From contig OY759221.1 in assembly GCA_963662175.1 (NCBI GenBank), positions 16,396,027 to 16,460,026 of the forward strand: 64,000 nucleotides of DNA, given 5' to 3'. This DNA is from Aradus depressus (Eukaryota > Arthropoda > Insecta > Hemiptera > Aradidae). Within the stretch, counting starts at the first letter, position 1, and every line of letters starts with the position of its first letter. Below the pieces are notes generated by a model. The model worked only from the letters and a program-made list of their open reading frames with translations, was not told the origin of the DNA and made no database searches. A program made the translations under genes and the position numbers. This document shows positions 22,437 to 33,520 of this stretch, piece after piece.

Positions 22437-24406
22437 TTTAAATTAACAAACGTATTATTTGGATTTCCTTTTTTTTACTAAAGAGATGCCATATTGTTTT
22501 TCTAAATGTGGCAAAAATGTTAAATCTAATCCAAAGGTATAAATTATCTTAATGAGTTGACAGGGATAATGAATAGCATGGAATAAGAGAAAAAACATTT
22601 GGGTTTATACATAACCTACATTTTAAATAAATTCAGAATATCAATATAAAAAAAAATCAAATTTCAATTTAAGATAAAATCTTACAAACTAATTCCTTAA
22701 AACTATTATATATACTAGTCTTTTTTCTGTTTTATTATTGGCCATTATTTATATCAATGTTATTTTGAGCATATATATGTACATATAAATAAATAAAAGT
22801 ACCTTTGCGCATCGATTTCACTGTTATTTCACTCCTACATGGTTCACCATACCTTAAGCCTAAAAACACTAGACTGTCCATTTTCACATCCCAACTCCGA
22901 CTCTCTTGATTATTTGAAACATAGTTCTTCAATCATTGGTTGTTCACATTTCGTTCCAAAACAAAATGCGACTAGTCAATTTTTGTATATTTATTCACTA
23001 ATTAAGGCACTTCACTCTTAACACCTGTTTTTATACAAATAAATATAATTAATAAAATTCCGTGAAACCTGATTATTGTATTTCTGACCTATAACATAAC
23101 TTGTATTACTTGGTAGAGCTGGGGAAGTACTAACCTTGTCCAGTGAAGGTTTTGATAGATGACCGTCTACATTGTATTCATCAGTGTTGCCCGTTTGTAT
23201 TTCTAACTAACGAACCTTCAACCTGGACCAGGATAATACACAGAGATCCCAATACAAACCACGTATCAATGTTTATGCGGAAGATAGAAAGTATATCCGG
23301 AGTCAACAAACAGCATGGATGTTGACTTAGGCAGATTTGTCAAAGATAAACATACACCTACAGTGTTGCCGTCTGTTTTATCTTCACTTTCATTAAATCT
23401 ACAATTTGAAGACTAGTTTGAATTTAAGGTGCAACAGCGCTGGGAGTCTAATACTCTACTTAATTAATTTATGGTCTTATTTTGAGATAAAATTAAAACT
23501 TAATGGAAAAAAAAAAAGTGTGCTTGTAACACACATCAGAAGTGAAACTTCTTTCGCGATTTTTTAATTTTTTGATCCATATTATTTTTATGTTGAATGG
23601 GATTTCTCAATTCACTCAACATTTTAAGTGCAAACAGTTTTATTTATTGGCTTATTTTATTTTTATTCAACATTATTTTCGATGTTAGGAACGTCGGAAA
23701 ACACTAAAAAGTAGAGACATTAGATAAATCTGTTCTGATGTACAACGAAGAAAGGTTAAAACGAAAGCAATATAATTCTAATTTAACATAATCTTATTTT
23801 AAACATACCTGCACTACATTCTGGTTTCATATTGAAAAGTAGCACTGATTCTCTGCCAAATACTATAAAAATAAATAAACGAATTTCGGTAACACAATTG
23901 TAACCATCACTGACACGACCAGTGTTGCCAGAAATTTATACTTGATGTACTCATAAACATGTATTAATTTAATATTTAAAAAACTTTATATCCAGCAAAT
24001 ACTGTTCAGTGTGACTTAATTAATAAAGTGTTATAAAAAAAAAACATTAAAAAAAATGAAGAAATCATTATGGATTTATTCAGTTCGGTTTGATGTAGTG
24101 TGGTATGTGGGGTTATAGAACCTGCACATTGTATGAATGAGGATTTTATGAATAAATTGGAAAATAAATAATTAAATAAAAATATTAAGTAAAAAAATAA
24201 ATATTAATAAATTAAGTTTTAAATAAAAATCAATAAATCTGATGACAATAAAGGCATTGGATTTTTGGCGGTCATTTTTATCGGGTTTTCTGTAGTTAGT
24301 AACAACAAGTGGTAACCTGAATATGGAACAAATAAGTATAGAGTGTGGTGTACAATATGATACTAGATGAATAACAATTGTGTAAATATGTAATAACAAA
24401 TAAACT
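22437..24406. other. No gene seen
   Basis: AT-rich intron. The phrase cagtgttgcc recurs at 23182, 23361 and 23921, which could be remnants of a small inverted-repeat transposon, but I could not pair ends. A fragment of family B lies at 23113-23130 (gagctggggaagtac). Confidence 0.4.
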
Positions 24407-24421
24407 ATTATTACTCAAATA

Positions 24422-24764
24422 GAGGGCGCCGGTAGCTCAGTGGTATGCGTGCTTGACTTCTGAGCTCAAGGTCGTGGGTTCGTAGCCCGACCGAGGCCCT
24501 TAGTTTATTTTATCTGGGAGGTAAAATAAACTTAAGCACGCCGTCCTTCGGATGGGACGTTAAGCGATGGTCCCGAGCCTGTACGATGTCAGGTACTCGT
24601 TAAAGACCCCTACCCTAGATGAATAAAAATTTACGGTAGGCAAAATTTAGGACTCCCACAGTAGAGTCGGGCTCATGTCCACCAGAGTGACGAAAGAGCG
24701 CTCTGGTAGTAGGCGATATGACCTCGTAGTTAAAGCCCGGACATGAGTCATAAAACCTAACCTA
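24422..24764 (+). mobile_element. Full-length tRNA-derived SINE with 15-bp TSD
   Basis: Reference copy. The tRNA-like head has an A box (TAGCTCAGTGGTATGCG) and B box (GGGTTCGTAGCCC), the internal promoter of RNA polymerase III. The body contains a hairpin-prone 'tttattttatctgggaggta' region and the blocks gggacgttaagcgatgg and gagtcgggctcatgtcc. The 3' end is a short AACCT tail. A perfect 15-bp duplication, attattactcaaata, flanks it at 24407-24421 and 24765-24779. Confidence 0.95.
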
Positions 24765-24779
24765 ATTATTACTCAAATA

Positions 24780-25842
24780 ATCGAAATAGTTTAATCTTTA
24801 CTTTATAAAGATATAAAAAAAATAATATTTACCCCTACACATAGGTTAACTTATCTAATTTCTTGAAAACAAGAAAATTAAACTTAAAAAATATTAAATT
24901 ATTTAAAGTAATAATGAATTAATAAATTAATTTTGATGTAATTTTTAAAAATAATTTCATTTTGGAAATGATATTTTTTTGCGTTTAAATAAAATAAAAA
25001 ATGGTATTTTTCAGTAAAATAGCTACATATCTATAATTTTAAGAGTTTTTACATTCCAACTCTAAAAATGTAGGATCCTGTAGATTTTTGAACGAGGAAT
25101 CCATTTCTCATAGTTAAAAAAAAAAAAAAAAAAAAATGGCGGCACCCAATTTTGGCACTTAGAATGCCTGCAAAGGTGTCACAAAGGTCATAAAAGGTCA
25201 AAATGATAAATTTTTTTTAAATACGCGAAATTTGCTAAAACAGATATCTTGAGTTTTTGTTTTTTTTATTTTTGCTTCGTTTTCGTGCAATTTAGAATTG
25301 AAAAAACGCGATTTTAGAAGATATTACGTTTTTGTCCAACTTTGAATTGTTGTATATCGGAAATATTAATTTTTAAAAAGCTAAAATTTTACACAAATTC
25401 TCAGAGTGTAGAAAAACATTTTTTTCTTCATGTACGTTTGACATGGACGTGTCCATGTATATACATATATTCAGTTTGATTAATAATGAAATGATGGCTA
25501 AAAGCTAAGAAAAGTTGTGAAATGATATGATGTTAGAGAGCAGAGAAGATAGAGAAACTTGTTCCAATATACAAAAGTAGATATACGAGTATGAGGAGCG
25601 TTGGGTGGGAGTAAGGAGCTGAAGTAGTACTAAATCTAGTGAGAAGTTCTGATCCTGGGACGTAACTTGTAAGTTCCTATAGGAGCAGGGGGGAGACAAG
25701 GAACCTATCAGAGTGATTTCATATTTCACCAAGATCCCGAACATCACCCCACTCGACAGCACCCCTATCTGTCTTCCGTCTTTCGCCTTTTAAACAATCT
25801 TAGACTTATTACTTCCCCAGCAATATCAAGTATAGGGAAAGT
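24780..25842. other. No gene seen
   Basis: AT-rich intron with an (A)22 run near 25115. A family B fragment (acttccccagca...agtataggg) lies at 25810-25843. Confidence 0.45.
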
Positions 25843-27333
25843 TAGGTAGGTAATCGATTTGACCAATACCAAGTATTTTTGGTATCGATACATTTCTTTC
25901 GATACCAAGTAGGTATCGAATAAAAATTACTTGTATCGATTCAAAGTACTCGTTTCAAATTTCAACAATTAAAAAAAATTATATACATTTTTCAATTCAT
26001 CATAAACGTTCACCGTTTAATTTCTTACAATTTTCTTTTATTTGTTGTTGCAATAAAATACTGAACTCAAATTACGGTCCACGGACAAATGATATATATC
26101 GATGGTAATAACCTCATATGTCATGTCATCACGCAGTCCGCATGATGCGTCCTTATTTCTTACCTTATTCACATTAAATGGTTTATCGTTTATGAAGGTA
26201 TACGTTTGTTTAATTTTGAACAGAACCTTGAACATGATTACAATTTCAGCATTTTATTTTATTTTATTTTTACATTCCATTTTGTCAATTACAAATTATA
26301 ATGCCTCGTCCTACGGCGAAAGTGTGGATTTATTACACTAAGAACGTTTCGATCTCAGCCACTTGCAAAAAGTGTTTTAAAAAAGTGAAATATTGTAAGA
26401 ATACGAATAGTCTCCAGTAGTTTTATATTCTTAGAAAAAATAAATTGTATGTTTATTTTATAAGGCTTTTTATTACATTCAGTATGTTTTTCATAATAAC
26501 ATTTTATCTTATTCGATTCGATTTATTTGTTTCTTAAGCCCACTACAAGATCTCACTTTTATCACTCAATGCAATACGATTTTTATTTAAATTTATATAG
26601 ATGTATAGATTTTTTTAAATTAATTATAACGATGGGCCAACAAATGGAGACTAAAAATTAATAGAGACAAATCTCTGCAAACCACATTTACTCTCAGACA
26701 CAACACTTGTCCACCAGTATACATTAACAACCAGCCCATTCCTGCATCAGACACTGTCCGATATCTAGGACTTCATTTAGACAGACGTTTAACTTGGACA
26801 ACTCATATCAGACTGAAACGCACAGACCTCAAAAGACGATTTGGACAACTGAAATCAATCATCGGACGACGATCGACATTATCGCTTGAAAACAAACTTC
26901 ACATTTACAACACTATACTAAAACCCATCTGGACTTACGGAATCGAGATATGGGGATCAGCCAAAAAATCAAACATACAACGCCTTCAGTCATTACAATC
27001 CATCATACTACGCCACATTGCCAATGCCCCATTTTACGTTTCCAACCTCACATTACATAATGACCTCAACATCCCATTTATACCTTCTGTTATCAAGACA
27101 CGATATCAAAATTTTCACGACAAACTCCATCATCACGCCAATCCACTTATTCTCCAATTATCCACGAACACTCTCCCCACAAACCCACCAAGACGTCTAA
27201 AGCGGGCATGGCAGAGGGACCTGCTCCAGGACTAGCCTGGACTCCTCTTCGGTCACGTACCTCAGCAGTACAGCGACACACTTGCCACAGCACATCATCA
27301 CGATCACTAGTGACAAATGTTGTCGTTGTGAAT

Positions 27334-27380
<47 letters not shown>

Positions 27381-27522
27381 ATAACGAACTACTAGATTCA
27401 ATCGTTACAAGTTGGTATCGATACTTTTTATTCGATACTTGAGTAGTATCGAAAGTTTTATTCGATAATACTAATGAGTACAAGTATCGATACTATGTGG
27501 TATCGATTGAAGCCTACCTCTA
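25843..27522. mobile_element. Candidate DNA transposon rich in TATCGATAC motifs, split by a LINE
   Basis: Both ends are dense in the palindrome TATCGATA (25875-25950; 27405-27510), and the outermost sequences, aggtaggtaatcgattt and the reverse complement of aatcgat...gcctacctcta, look like imperfect terminal inverted repeats. Multiple subterminal short palindromes are typical of transposase-binding sites in hAT-like elements. The LINE at 26633-27376 is nested inside, and no transposase coding remains. Ends are uncertain because no TSD was found. Confidence 0.4.
26633..27376 (+). mobile_element. Jockey-like LINE, 5'-truncated, with TSD and poly(A)
   Basis: An intact 200-codon frame (26633-27235) with no internal stop encodes the end of a non-LTR reverse transcriptase: NKWRLKINRDKSLQTTF, TVRYLGLHLDRRLTW, LKPIWTYGIEIWGSAK, RHIANAPFYVSN and LHNDLNIPFI. 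This is the Jockey/CR1-type C-terminus without an RNase H domain. After the stop a ~105-bp 3' UTR ends in a poly(A) run to about 27376. An 11-bp duplication, aattataacga, flanks it at 26622-26632 and 27377-27387. The unbroken frame and perfect TSD mean a recent insertion. It lacks an ATG because of the truncation. Confidence 0.9.
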
Positions 27523-28809
27523 CCGAACTTCTTCGTTATAAACTTAGAATCGTTATAAAATTATCCCTAATTAAACTGATAACACGCGGAAACTCGAATA
27601 GGAAAAATTTCGCCGAAAATTACTGTAAAAATTACTATACTGCACCTGAGTAGAGGTGATCGGCAGGCAGTATTCCTCTTATTCTTCTTCTCAACAAGTT
27701 TCTCAACAAACACTATCTCACTTGAATTCATTTCACCTTGTGGAGTGTTGCCAAATTCAAGCAAGCAGAGAAACGTGTCTGAATTGTCCATCTTCGCTTT
27801 CTTGAACTTTTTTTTTTATAGTGTGGACAGATCTCTCTGCGAGTTTGAAACAGTCATAATATTGTTGTAGGACACCGTTATGAAGTTTCATACTAGTTTT
27901 CATGAAATAAAAAAAATAAAAAACAGCATTAAACTTCCATTACATTACATAAAATTAAGGCGTAGTCAAGGTCCACGCCGTAGATTTTCCGTAAAAACAT
28001 CAGGATAAAATCATTTTTCATTTTCTTTTCGATGCTGCCGTAGCTCTTGCATTTGCTCGGTACTAGACTTTTTAGGTTTTTCAAATTCCTTTTGATGCGA
28101 GCTTCCCTCTGATTTGCGTTTTCTATAATTCCATGCATATTTACGATTCATATGAGACGAAATCATTAATTTTTTTTCAATTTTCAATTTAATACCAATT
28201 TTTACATATATGTCGAATATTTTTATTGTTTCACTTTGAGTCCTAGTAGTGCTCCTTAAGCTCTTTACAATGACACCCGAATATACGTCCTATCTAAACG
28301 CGTTATCACGCTACACTAATTTATAATTTTACACAACGCTAATTTGCAACAATCATCCGCCGGTGCCCACACTAGCCCGATAACGTCACAGGCAAAACAA
28401 ACACTGCACAACAAACACGTACAGACATGCTCTATCCATTGTGACCTCAACCGTTGTTATCGCATTATTAGTCTCGTAGTTATTATCGATTGAAATCCGA
28501 CGGTAATTTGTAACACAAGAAAGTTGGACCGGCTGTCACTGTGCTTAACGAGCGAATAGACGTTTTCACGTCAAAAATTTAATATATTTTATGTTATTTT
28601 TTAAAAGTCATAGAATGATGCCCAAATATTTGGGTAATTTTCATATTAATATCACTGATTGCTATAACAATTATTTATTATTGAAGGTGAAATACAAAAG
28701 CAATAAACAAACACCGTATTTCACTGTTGAAAACCAAAAAATACAAACTGAAACTGCTACATTTTTACAAAATTTTCCAAAGTTGAGGCAAACTTGTTTG
28801 TTCAGGCAA
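27523..28809. other. Unclassified, possible degenerate coding scraps
   Basis: On minus, 27791-27650 reads MDNSDTFLCLLEFGN and on, and 28145-28020 reads a lysine/arginine-rich stretch with KKSSTEQMQELRQHRKEN. The second resembles basic segments common in transposon-encoded proteins. I cannot assign either, and stop codons follow soon after. Confidence 0.25.
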
Positions 28810-29196
28810 TCAGTCTTCTTCTTCATGATCGTCACCTCCCACAGTAGGCGATGAAGTTAGATCGTTAAAAAAATTACAATATTTTTCTGGAATATAATTT
28901 GTAAGTTTCTTCACGTTGTCAACTTTTCTTTGCTTTATTGGAATTTTTCCAGCCGGATACTCAGGGAGTCATGTTAACGTTGTTAACAATCCTCCTTGTA
29001 TGGTGATACGAAGTTTGAATGTGTGTCTTACGAGCCCATCAATGGTTGTGTGACCGACTAAGTATCCCGGAAATTGCGAGAAGAACGAAAATTGAAAAAA
29101 AGAGTTGATATCGGAATAATTTTTTTGGTTTTTCGGAACCCTTTCCCCCTTGTCTCTTGTGATACTGTAGTTTTTGTGTAGTACTGGGACCACCAT
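28810..29196 (-). pseudogene. Degenerate ORF of unknown origin
   Basis: A minus-strand frame from 29196 runs 75 codons, meets one in-frame TGA (28969-28971) and continues in the same frame for 52 codons to a TGA at 28810. The second part reads LPEYPAGKIPIKQRK then VKKLTNYIPEKYCNFF and ends in acidic GGDDHEEED. The amino-acid mix looks like real protein and not translated intron, suggesting a transposon-encoded protein with one nonsense change. I do not recognise the family. Confidence 0.35.
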
Positions 29197-29629
29197 TGTT
29201 TATAGTCCACTATATTTATTATCATTAGTCCCAAAATATTTATTATCAGTATTTACTGTAAATTTTCTCATGTTGGTTGAACTATGGACAATTTTTCTAG
29301 TGATCTCTTTGATTGTGTAAAGACTTTAACCTAAGAATTAAGATAACAACGCTGTGAAAGCCCGTCAATAACAGCCCCACAGCCAACTGAATAGCGAGTG
29401 AAAACAAGGTGGTGGGGAAGCGCATCTATCGCATGATCTCATAAAGTAATGGCTTCTGTCCGGACTGATTCCCTTTCTCTATAAAAACACCGCAAACCAA
29501 AGAGTAAAATTACGGGAAGGGAGCGTTGGACTGATTTCCTTTCAACGTCCAACGATGTAACAGATGTCATAAACATGGAAAACAACAAAATCTTCATTTT
29601 CGATTTTTTGTCATGCTTTTTCTTTATGA

Positions 29630-29915
29630 AGCCATTTAGTTTTATGACAAAATTGCATTATCTGAAAAAATGCTTGAAGTCAACAGAACTAAACTGAGGT
29701 CCGTTGTCAGATATTACTACTCTCGGTATACCATGGCGGGAAAAAATTGATTTCATACATCGAATAACCGTCTGGCTTATTGTATTTTCCAATAAATGTG
29801 GAAAAATTGTCCACAATTAATAAATATGAAATTCCTGAAAGAGAGAATAAATCTGTAGCAACCTTTTCCCAAAGGCTGCCACTGGTGCCCTAGAAATTCG
29901 ATGTTTCCACCGGAA
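29630..29915 (-). pseudogene. Gypsy-type retroelement integrase relic
   Basis: On the minus strand, two overlapping frames give adjacent parts of an LTR-retrotransposon integrase core. One reads WEKVATDLF-like (as GEKVATDLFSL) and ISYLLIVDNFSTF, which holds the first catalytic aspartate. The other reads VIRCMKSIFSRHGIP and VISDNGPQFSS, which holds the second catalytic aspartate in the DNGPQF motif. A frameshift near 29800 separates them and a stop follows soon after. The zinc-binding N-terminus, the final glutamate region, the reverse transcriptase and LTRs are not found nearby. It is a dead internal fragment. Confidence 0.8.
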
Positions 29916-29994
29916 TTACACACTTAACACCGTAACAATAAAATAAATATACATATATCGATACAAAAAGTACCATCAAAGGATGGCTTACTCA

Positions 29995-30078
29995 AGGGCC
30001 TCGGCCGTGCTTCGAATCCGCTATCTTGAGCTCAGTACGCAAGCACGCATACCACTGAGCTATCGGTGGCCCTCAGTT
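29995..30078 (-). mobile_element. SINE tRNA-like head only
   Basis: The minus strand carries an A box (TAGCTCAGTGGTATGCG) and a diverged B box, then GGCCGAGGCCC. The SINE body is absent. It could be mistaken for a tRNA gene, but the acceptor stem does not pair and the sequence matches the SINE heads in this window. Confidence 0.75.
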
Positions 30079-30562
30079 AATTTTATAATAAACATCGATG
30101 CAAATTAAAATAAAATTAAAGACAATTTACTGAGATCATTACAATGAAGTGGTAATATCAGTAAAACAGAAGTCAAATAAAAGAGAAATAAACTGGAAAA
30201 GTTTCTCTGAGTCTTTCTAAAAATATAAAAAAGAGATAAAATCAGAAGAAAGAAAGGCAATAACAATGTAAGATGTTTAATTAGAAGTCAGTTGTTGTAA
30301 ATGTTGTTAAAGAAGTCCGAATGGCGATTATATTACATCGTTAGCGATGGAGCAAGATTAAGGAAAGAAGAAAAAACAGAGGAAAAACACAGAAGAAGTG
30401 AACAAAAGAAGGCTGTTTTAGTCAGACAAAGGTCCTTCCTGGCTCGTTATAGACTGGACTTTATTGACCACTTTTAATAAGGTCAGTTTTCAAGGAAGAT
30501 TTCAATTATCAGACTGTTTAATTTAAATTGCTTTCAATTTCTTTACAATTTTTTTTTTCTGT
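30079..30562. other. Purine-rich spacer, no gene
   Basis: A-rich intronic sequence next to the satellite. No domain or repeat end is visible. Confidence 0.45.
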
Positions 30563-31690
30563 TTATCTGAAGCCTATTTATTCATTATGCTTCAGATCTT
30601 CAGAACAAAGTTGAAATAACTCTTCTACTCATCACAGAGACAGTCATGTCCTATTTTATTCTGCTAATATGATTTTATCTGAAGCCTATTTTATTCATTA
30701 TGCTTCAGATCTTCAGAACAAAGTTGAAATAACTCTTCTACTCATCACAGAGACAGTCATGGCCTATTTTAATCTGCTAATATGATTTTATCTGAGATGC
30801 CTATTTTATTCATTATGCTTCAGAACAAAGTTAAAATAACTCTTCTGCCCAACACAGAGACAGTCATGTCCTATTTTAATCTGCTAATATGATTTTATCT
30901 AAAGCCTATTTTATTCATTATGCTTCAGATCTTCAGAACAAAGTTGAAATAACTCTTCTACTCATCACAGAGACAGTCATGGCCTATTTTAATCTGCTAA
31001 TATGATTTTATCTGAGATGCCTATTTTATTCATTATGCTTCAGAACAAAGTTAAAATAACTCTTCTGCCCAACACAGAGACAGTCATGTCCTATTTTAAT
31101 CTGCTAATATGATTTTATCTGAAGCCTATTTTATTCATTATGCTTCAGATCTTCAGAACAAAGTTGAAATAACTCTTCTACTCATCACAGAGACAGTCAT
31201 GTCCTATTTTATTCTGCTAATATGATTTTATCTGAAGCCTATTTTATTCATTATGCTTCAGATCTTCAGAACAAAGTTGAAATAACTCTTCTACTCATCA
31301 CAGAGACAGTCATGGCCTATTTTAATCTGCTAATATGATTTTATCTGAGATGCCTATTTTATTCATTATGCTTCAGAACAAAGTTAAAATAACTGTTCTG
31401 CCCAACACAGAGACAGTCATGTCCTATTTTAATCTGCTAATAAGGTTTTATCTGAGATATATATTTTATTTATTATCCTTCGGATCTTAAAGAAGAAAGT
31501 TAAAATAACTCTTCTGCCCAACACAGAGACAGTCATGGCCTATTTTAATTTGCTAATAAGGTTTTATCTGAGATGTCTATTTCATTCATTATGCTCCAGA
31601 TCTTCAGAACAAAGTTGAAATAACTCTTCTACTCATCACAGAGACAGTCATGGCCTATTTTAATCTGCTAATATGATTTTATCTGTGATG
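30563..31690. repeat. Satellite-like array of ~112-bp units (about 10) with two alternating unit types
   Basis: Units begin near 30566, 30678, 30790, 30898, 31012, 31119, 31231, 31344, 31451 and 31567. Type A reads tctgaagcctattttattc with 'cttcagatcttcagaac' and ctactcatcac. Type B reads tctgagatgcctatttt, lacks the 'atcttcag' insert and has ctgcccaacac. The order is A A B A B A A B, followed by two diverged units. The non-random order suggests duplication of multi-unit blocks. It sits in the intron of the beat-like gene. Confidence 0.95.
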
Positions 31691-32189
31691 CCTATCTATT
31701 GTATCTGTTTTTGTCGAGAAGGAGGATGGATATTAAAGAAGGTGATTTCTTTATGAGTTATACTTCTTTCAAAAAGAGAAAAACACTGTTTAGTTGTTAG
31801 AAAATATTCTTACTTCTATAATCATGACCTCAGGATCAGCGGACTTTCCACCTGAACATTACCACTGTTGAATCCTCCGGGAACGACTTGCCCCAGTAGT
31901 GGTTGAGAAGTCATTATGCAAGGACGGAGGCTTTGTTCAGGAAACCATTTATGTAGGGAGAGAGAATAGACCATTCCAACGTATTAACATACGTTAGTCA
32001 TGCAAAATACCTTACCGACCATTTATTTATTGAGGTAAATAGCCCCGAAATGCCTATTTGACTATGTATTACATTTAAGCTAAAATTAATAACACTCTTT
32101 ACTTCCCCAACTATATGAAGTATAGGGGAAAGTATGTAATCGGTCAGAAATTCGAAGCGGAGTTCTCAACGGATTGAGTGAGACTGTGA
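31691..32189. other. No gene; family B fragment
   Basis: Spacer sequence. The phrase 'acttccccaactatatgaag' and on (32101-32160) is a family B terminal fragment. Confidence 0.5.
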
Positions 32190-32480
32190 ACAGGCCATTA
32201 GCGCTTAAGGCGTCGTTGAGAAAGTGCGGCAAAAGAGAGGGCACGGACTAGAGGATAATATGGCTACTAAAGGAAGAAAATAATTTATTGTACCTGGATT
32301 TAGCTAATTCGATGACAAAGAGAATATTGAAATCAGTGTGAAGGGTTATTAGAGATGTAATAAGGAGCATTGGCTATTGTACAAAGGATTTTGGATTGCA
32401 AGGATTGAATGCTCTGAAGATTGGGAGCTTTGACAGAACCCAATAGTTCAAGTCCGTAAGTCAACATAGGCTTGAGTATT
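32190..32480 (-). mobile_element. Jockey-like LINE 3' fragment, decayed
   Basis: On minus, TYGLELLGSVKAPNLQS followed by QSKILCTIANAPYYISN matches the C-terminal reverse-transcriptase region of the intact fragment at 26633-27235 (TYGIEIWGSAK...IANAPFYVSN). A stop follows, then further non-matching frame. It ends in the block 'ttaagcgctaatggcc', which is shared with 36190-36240 and partly with 59655-59700. Confidence 0.8.
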
Positions 32481-33142
32481 ATGTTATATATATTGAGACA
32501 GTCGGTGCCCCTGCCTCATGTTCACATTTGTGCAAAGATTCAGTAATTGATATTATAAAAGAAAAAGAATAATAAACAATTATAAAATACAATCACGAGG
32601 GATTGGTGAATGGGAGAGAGAGACATATTGCAGATCTAGGAAGCAGAGGTCATAATTAATTAAGTATTTGTGATATAACCAGAATAATAATGTAATGATT
32701 TATTATATTATTATAAATAATTAAGAATCAAATAATTAAAACAGGCATATAAACTATTAAAGTATTAATAAATATAAATCATTTCAAAAATGGTATGGTT
32801 CATCGAAAAGAGCTGCACTGCTCTGCGAAGAAACGAACGAGTGGTCGAACCTCAAGTCTTCAGTCTTTGATCGAACGTCGAGTCCGACTCCTGGATGTGT
32901 TGGATCCAGCTTGCTGCATAGCAGATTCACCTTTGAATTCTTTTTACATGTTACAGTAATTCCACCATAGCAGCATATATGGTTTAAACCCACCATATGA
33001 ATGGCTGAAAGGACTACGATGCACGAGATATGATGGGATGGAAAGCATGGCGATTTACAACCACGAGGGCTAGGAGATACCACATTGAGAAGACAGCTCT
33101 ATCCTCATAGATTCTCAATAATGGACGAGTAACCTGTTTTTT
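32481..33142. other. No assignable gene
   Basis: A 99-codon minus-strand frame at 33083-32784 covers a GC-richer stretch (SKTEDLRFDHSFVSSQ). No domain is recognised and no splice sites support it as a host exon. Confidence 0.35.
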
Positions 33143-33156
33143 TCAATCATACCATA

Positions 33157-33506
33157 GGTTAGGTTAGGTTAGGTTTTATGACTCATGCCCGGGCTTTAAC
33201 TACGAGGTCATATCGCCTACTACCAGAGCGCTCTTTCGTCACTCTGGTGGACATGAGCCCGACTCTACTGTGGGAGTTCTAAATTTTGCCTACCCTAAAT
33301 TTTTATTCATCTAGGGTAGGGGTCTTTAACGAGTACCTGACATCGTACAGGCTCGGGACCATCGCTTAACGTCCCATCCGAAGGACGGCGTGCTTAAGTT
33401 TATTTTACCTCCCAGATAAAATAAACTAAAGGCCTCGGTCGGGCTACGAACCCACGACCTTGAGCTCAGAAGTCAAGCACGCTTACCACTGAGCTACCGG
33501 CGCCCC
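33157..33506 (-). mobile_element. Full-length SINE with 14-bp TSD
   Basis: Inverted, near-identical copy of 24422-24764 with an intact tRNA-like head at its right end (A box near 33480, B box near 33445) and a three-unit AACCT tail at 33157-33172. The perfect duplication tcaatcataccata lies at 33143-33156 and 33507-33520. A young insertion. Confidence 0.95.
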
Positions 33507-33520
33507 TCAATCATACCATA

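Noticed and set aside
23182..23931. hAT element suggested by repeated cagtgttgcc
   Set aside because: The three occurrences are in the same orientation, no inverted partner or TSD was found.
24424..24500. tRNA gene
   Set aside because: A and B boxes are present, but the acceptor stem does not close, and the sequence is repeated as the head of a SINE with a body and TSDs. The same applies at 29995, 33435, 35818, 47880 and 48597.
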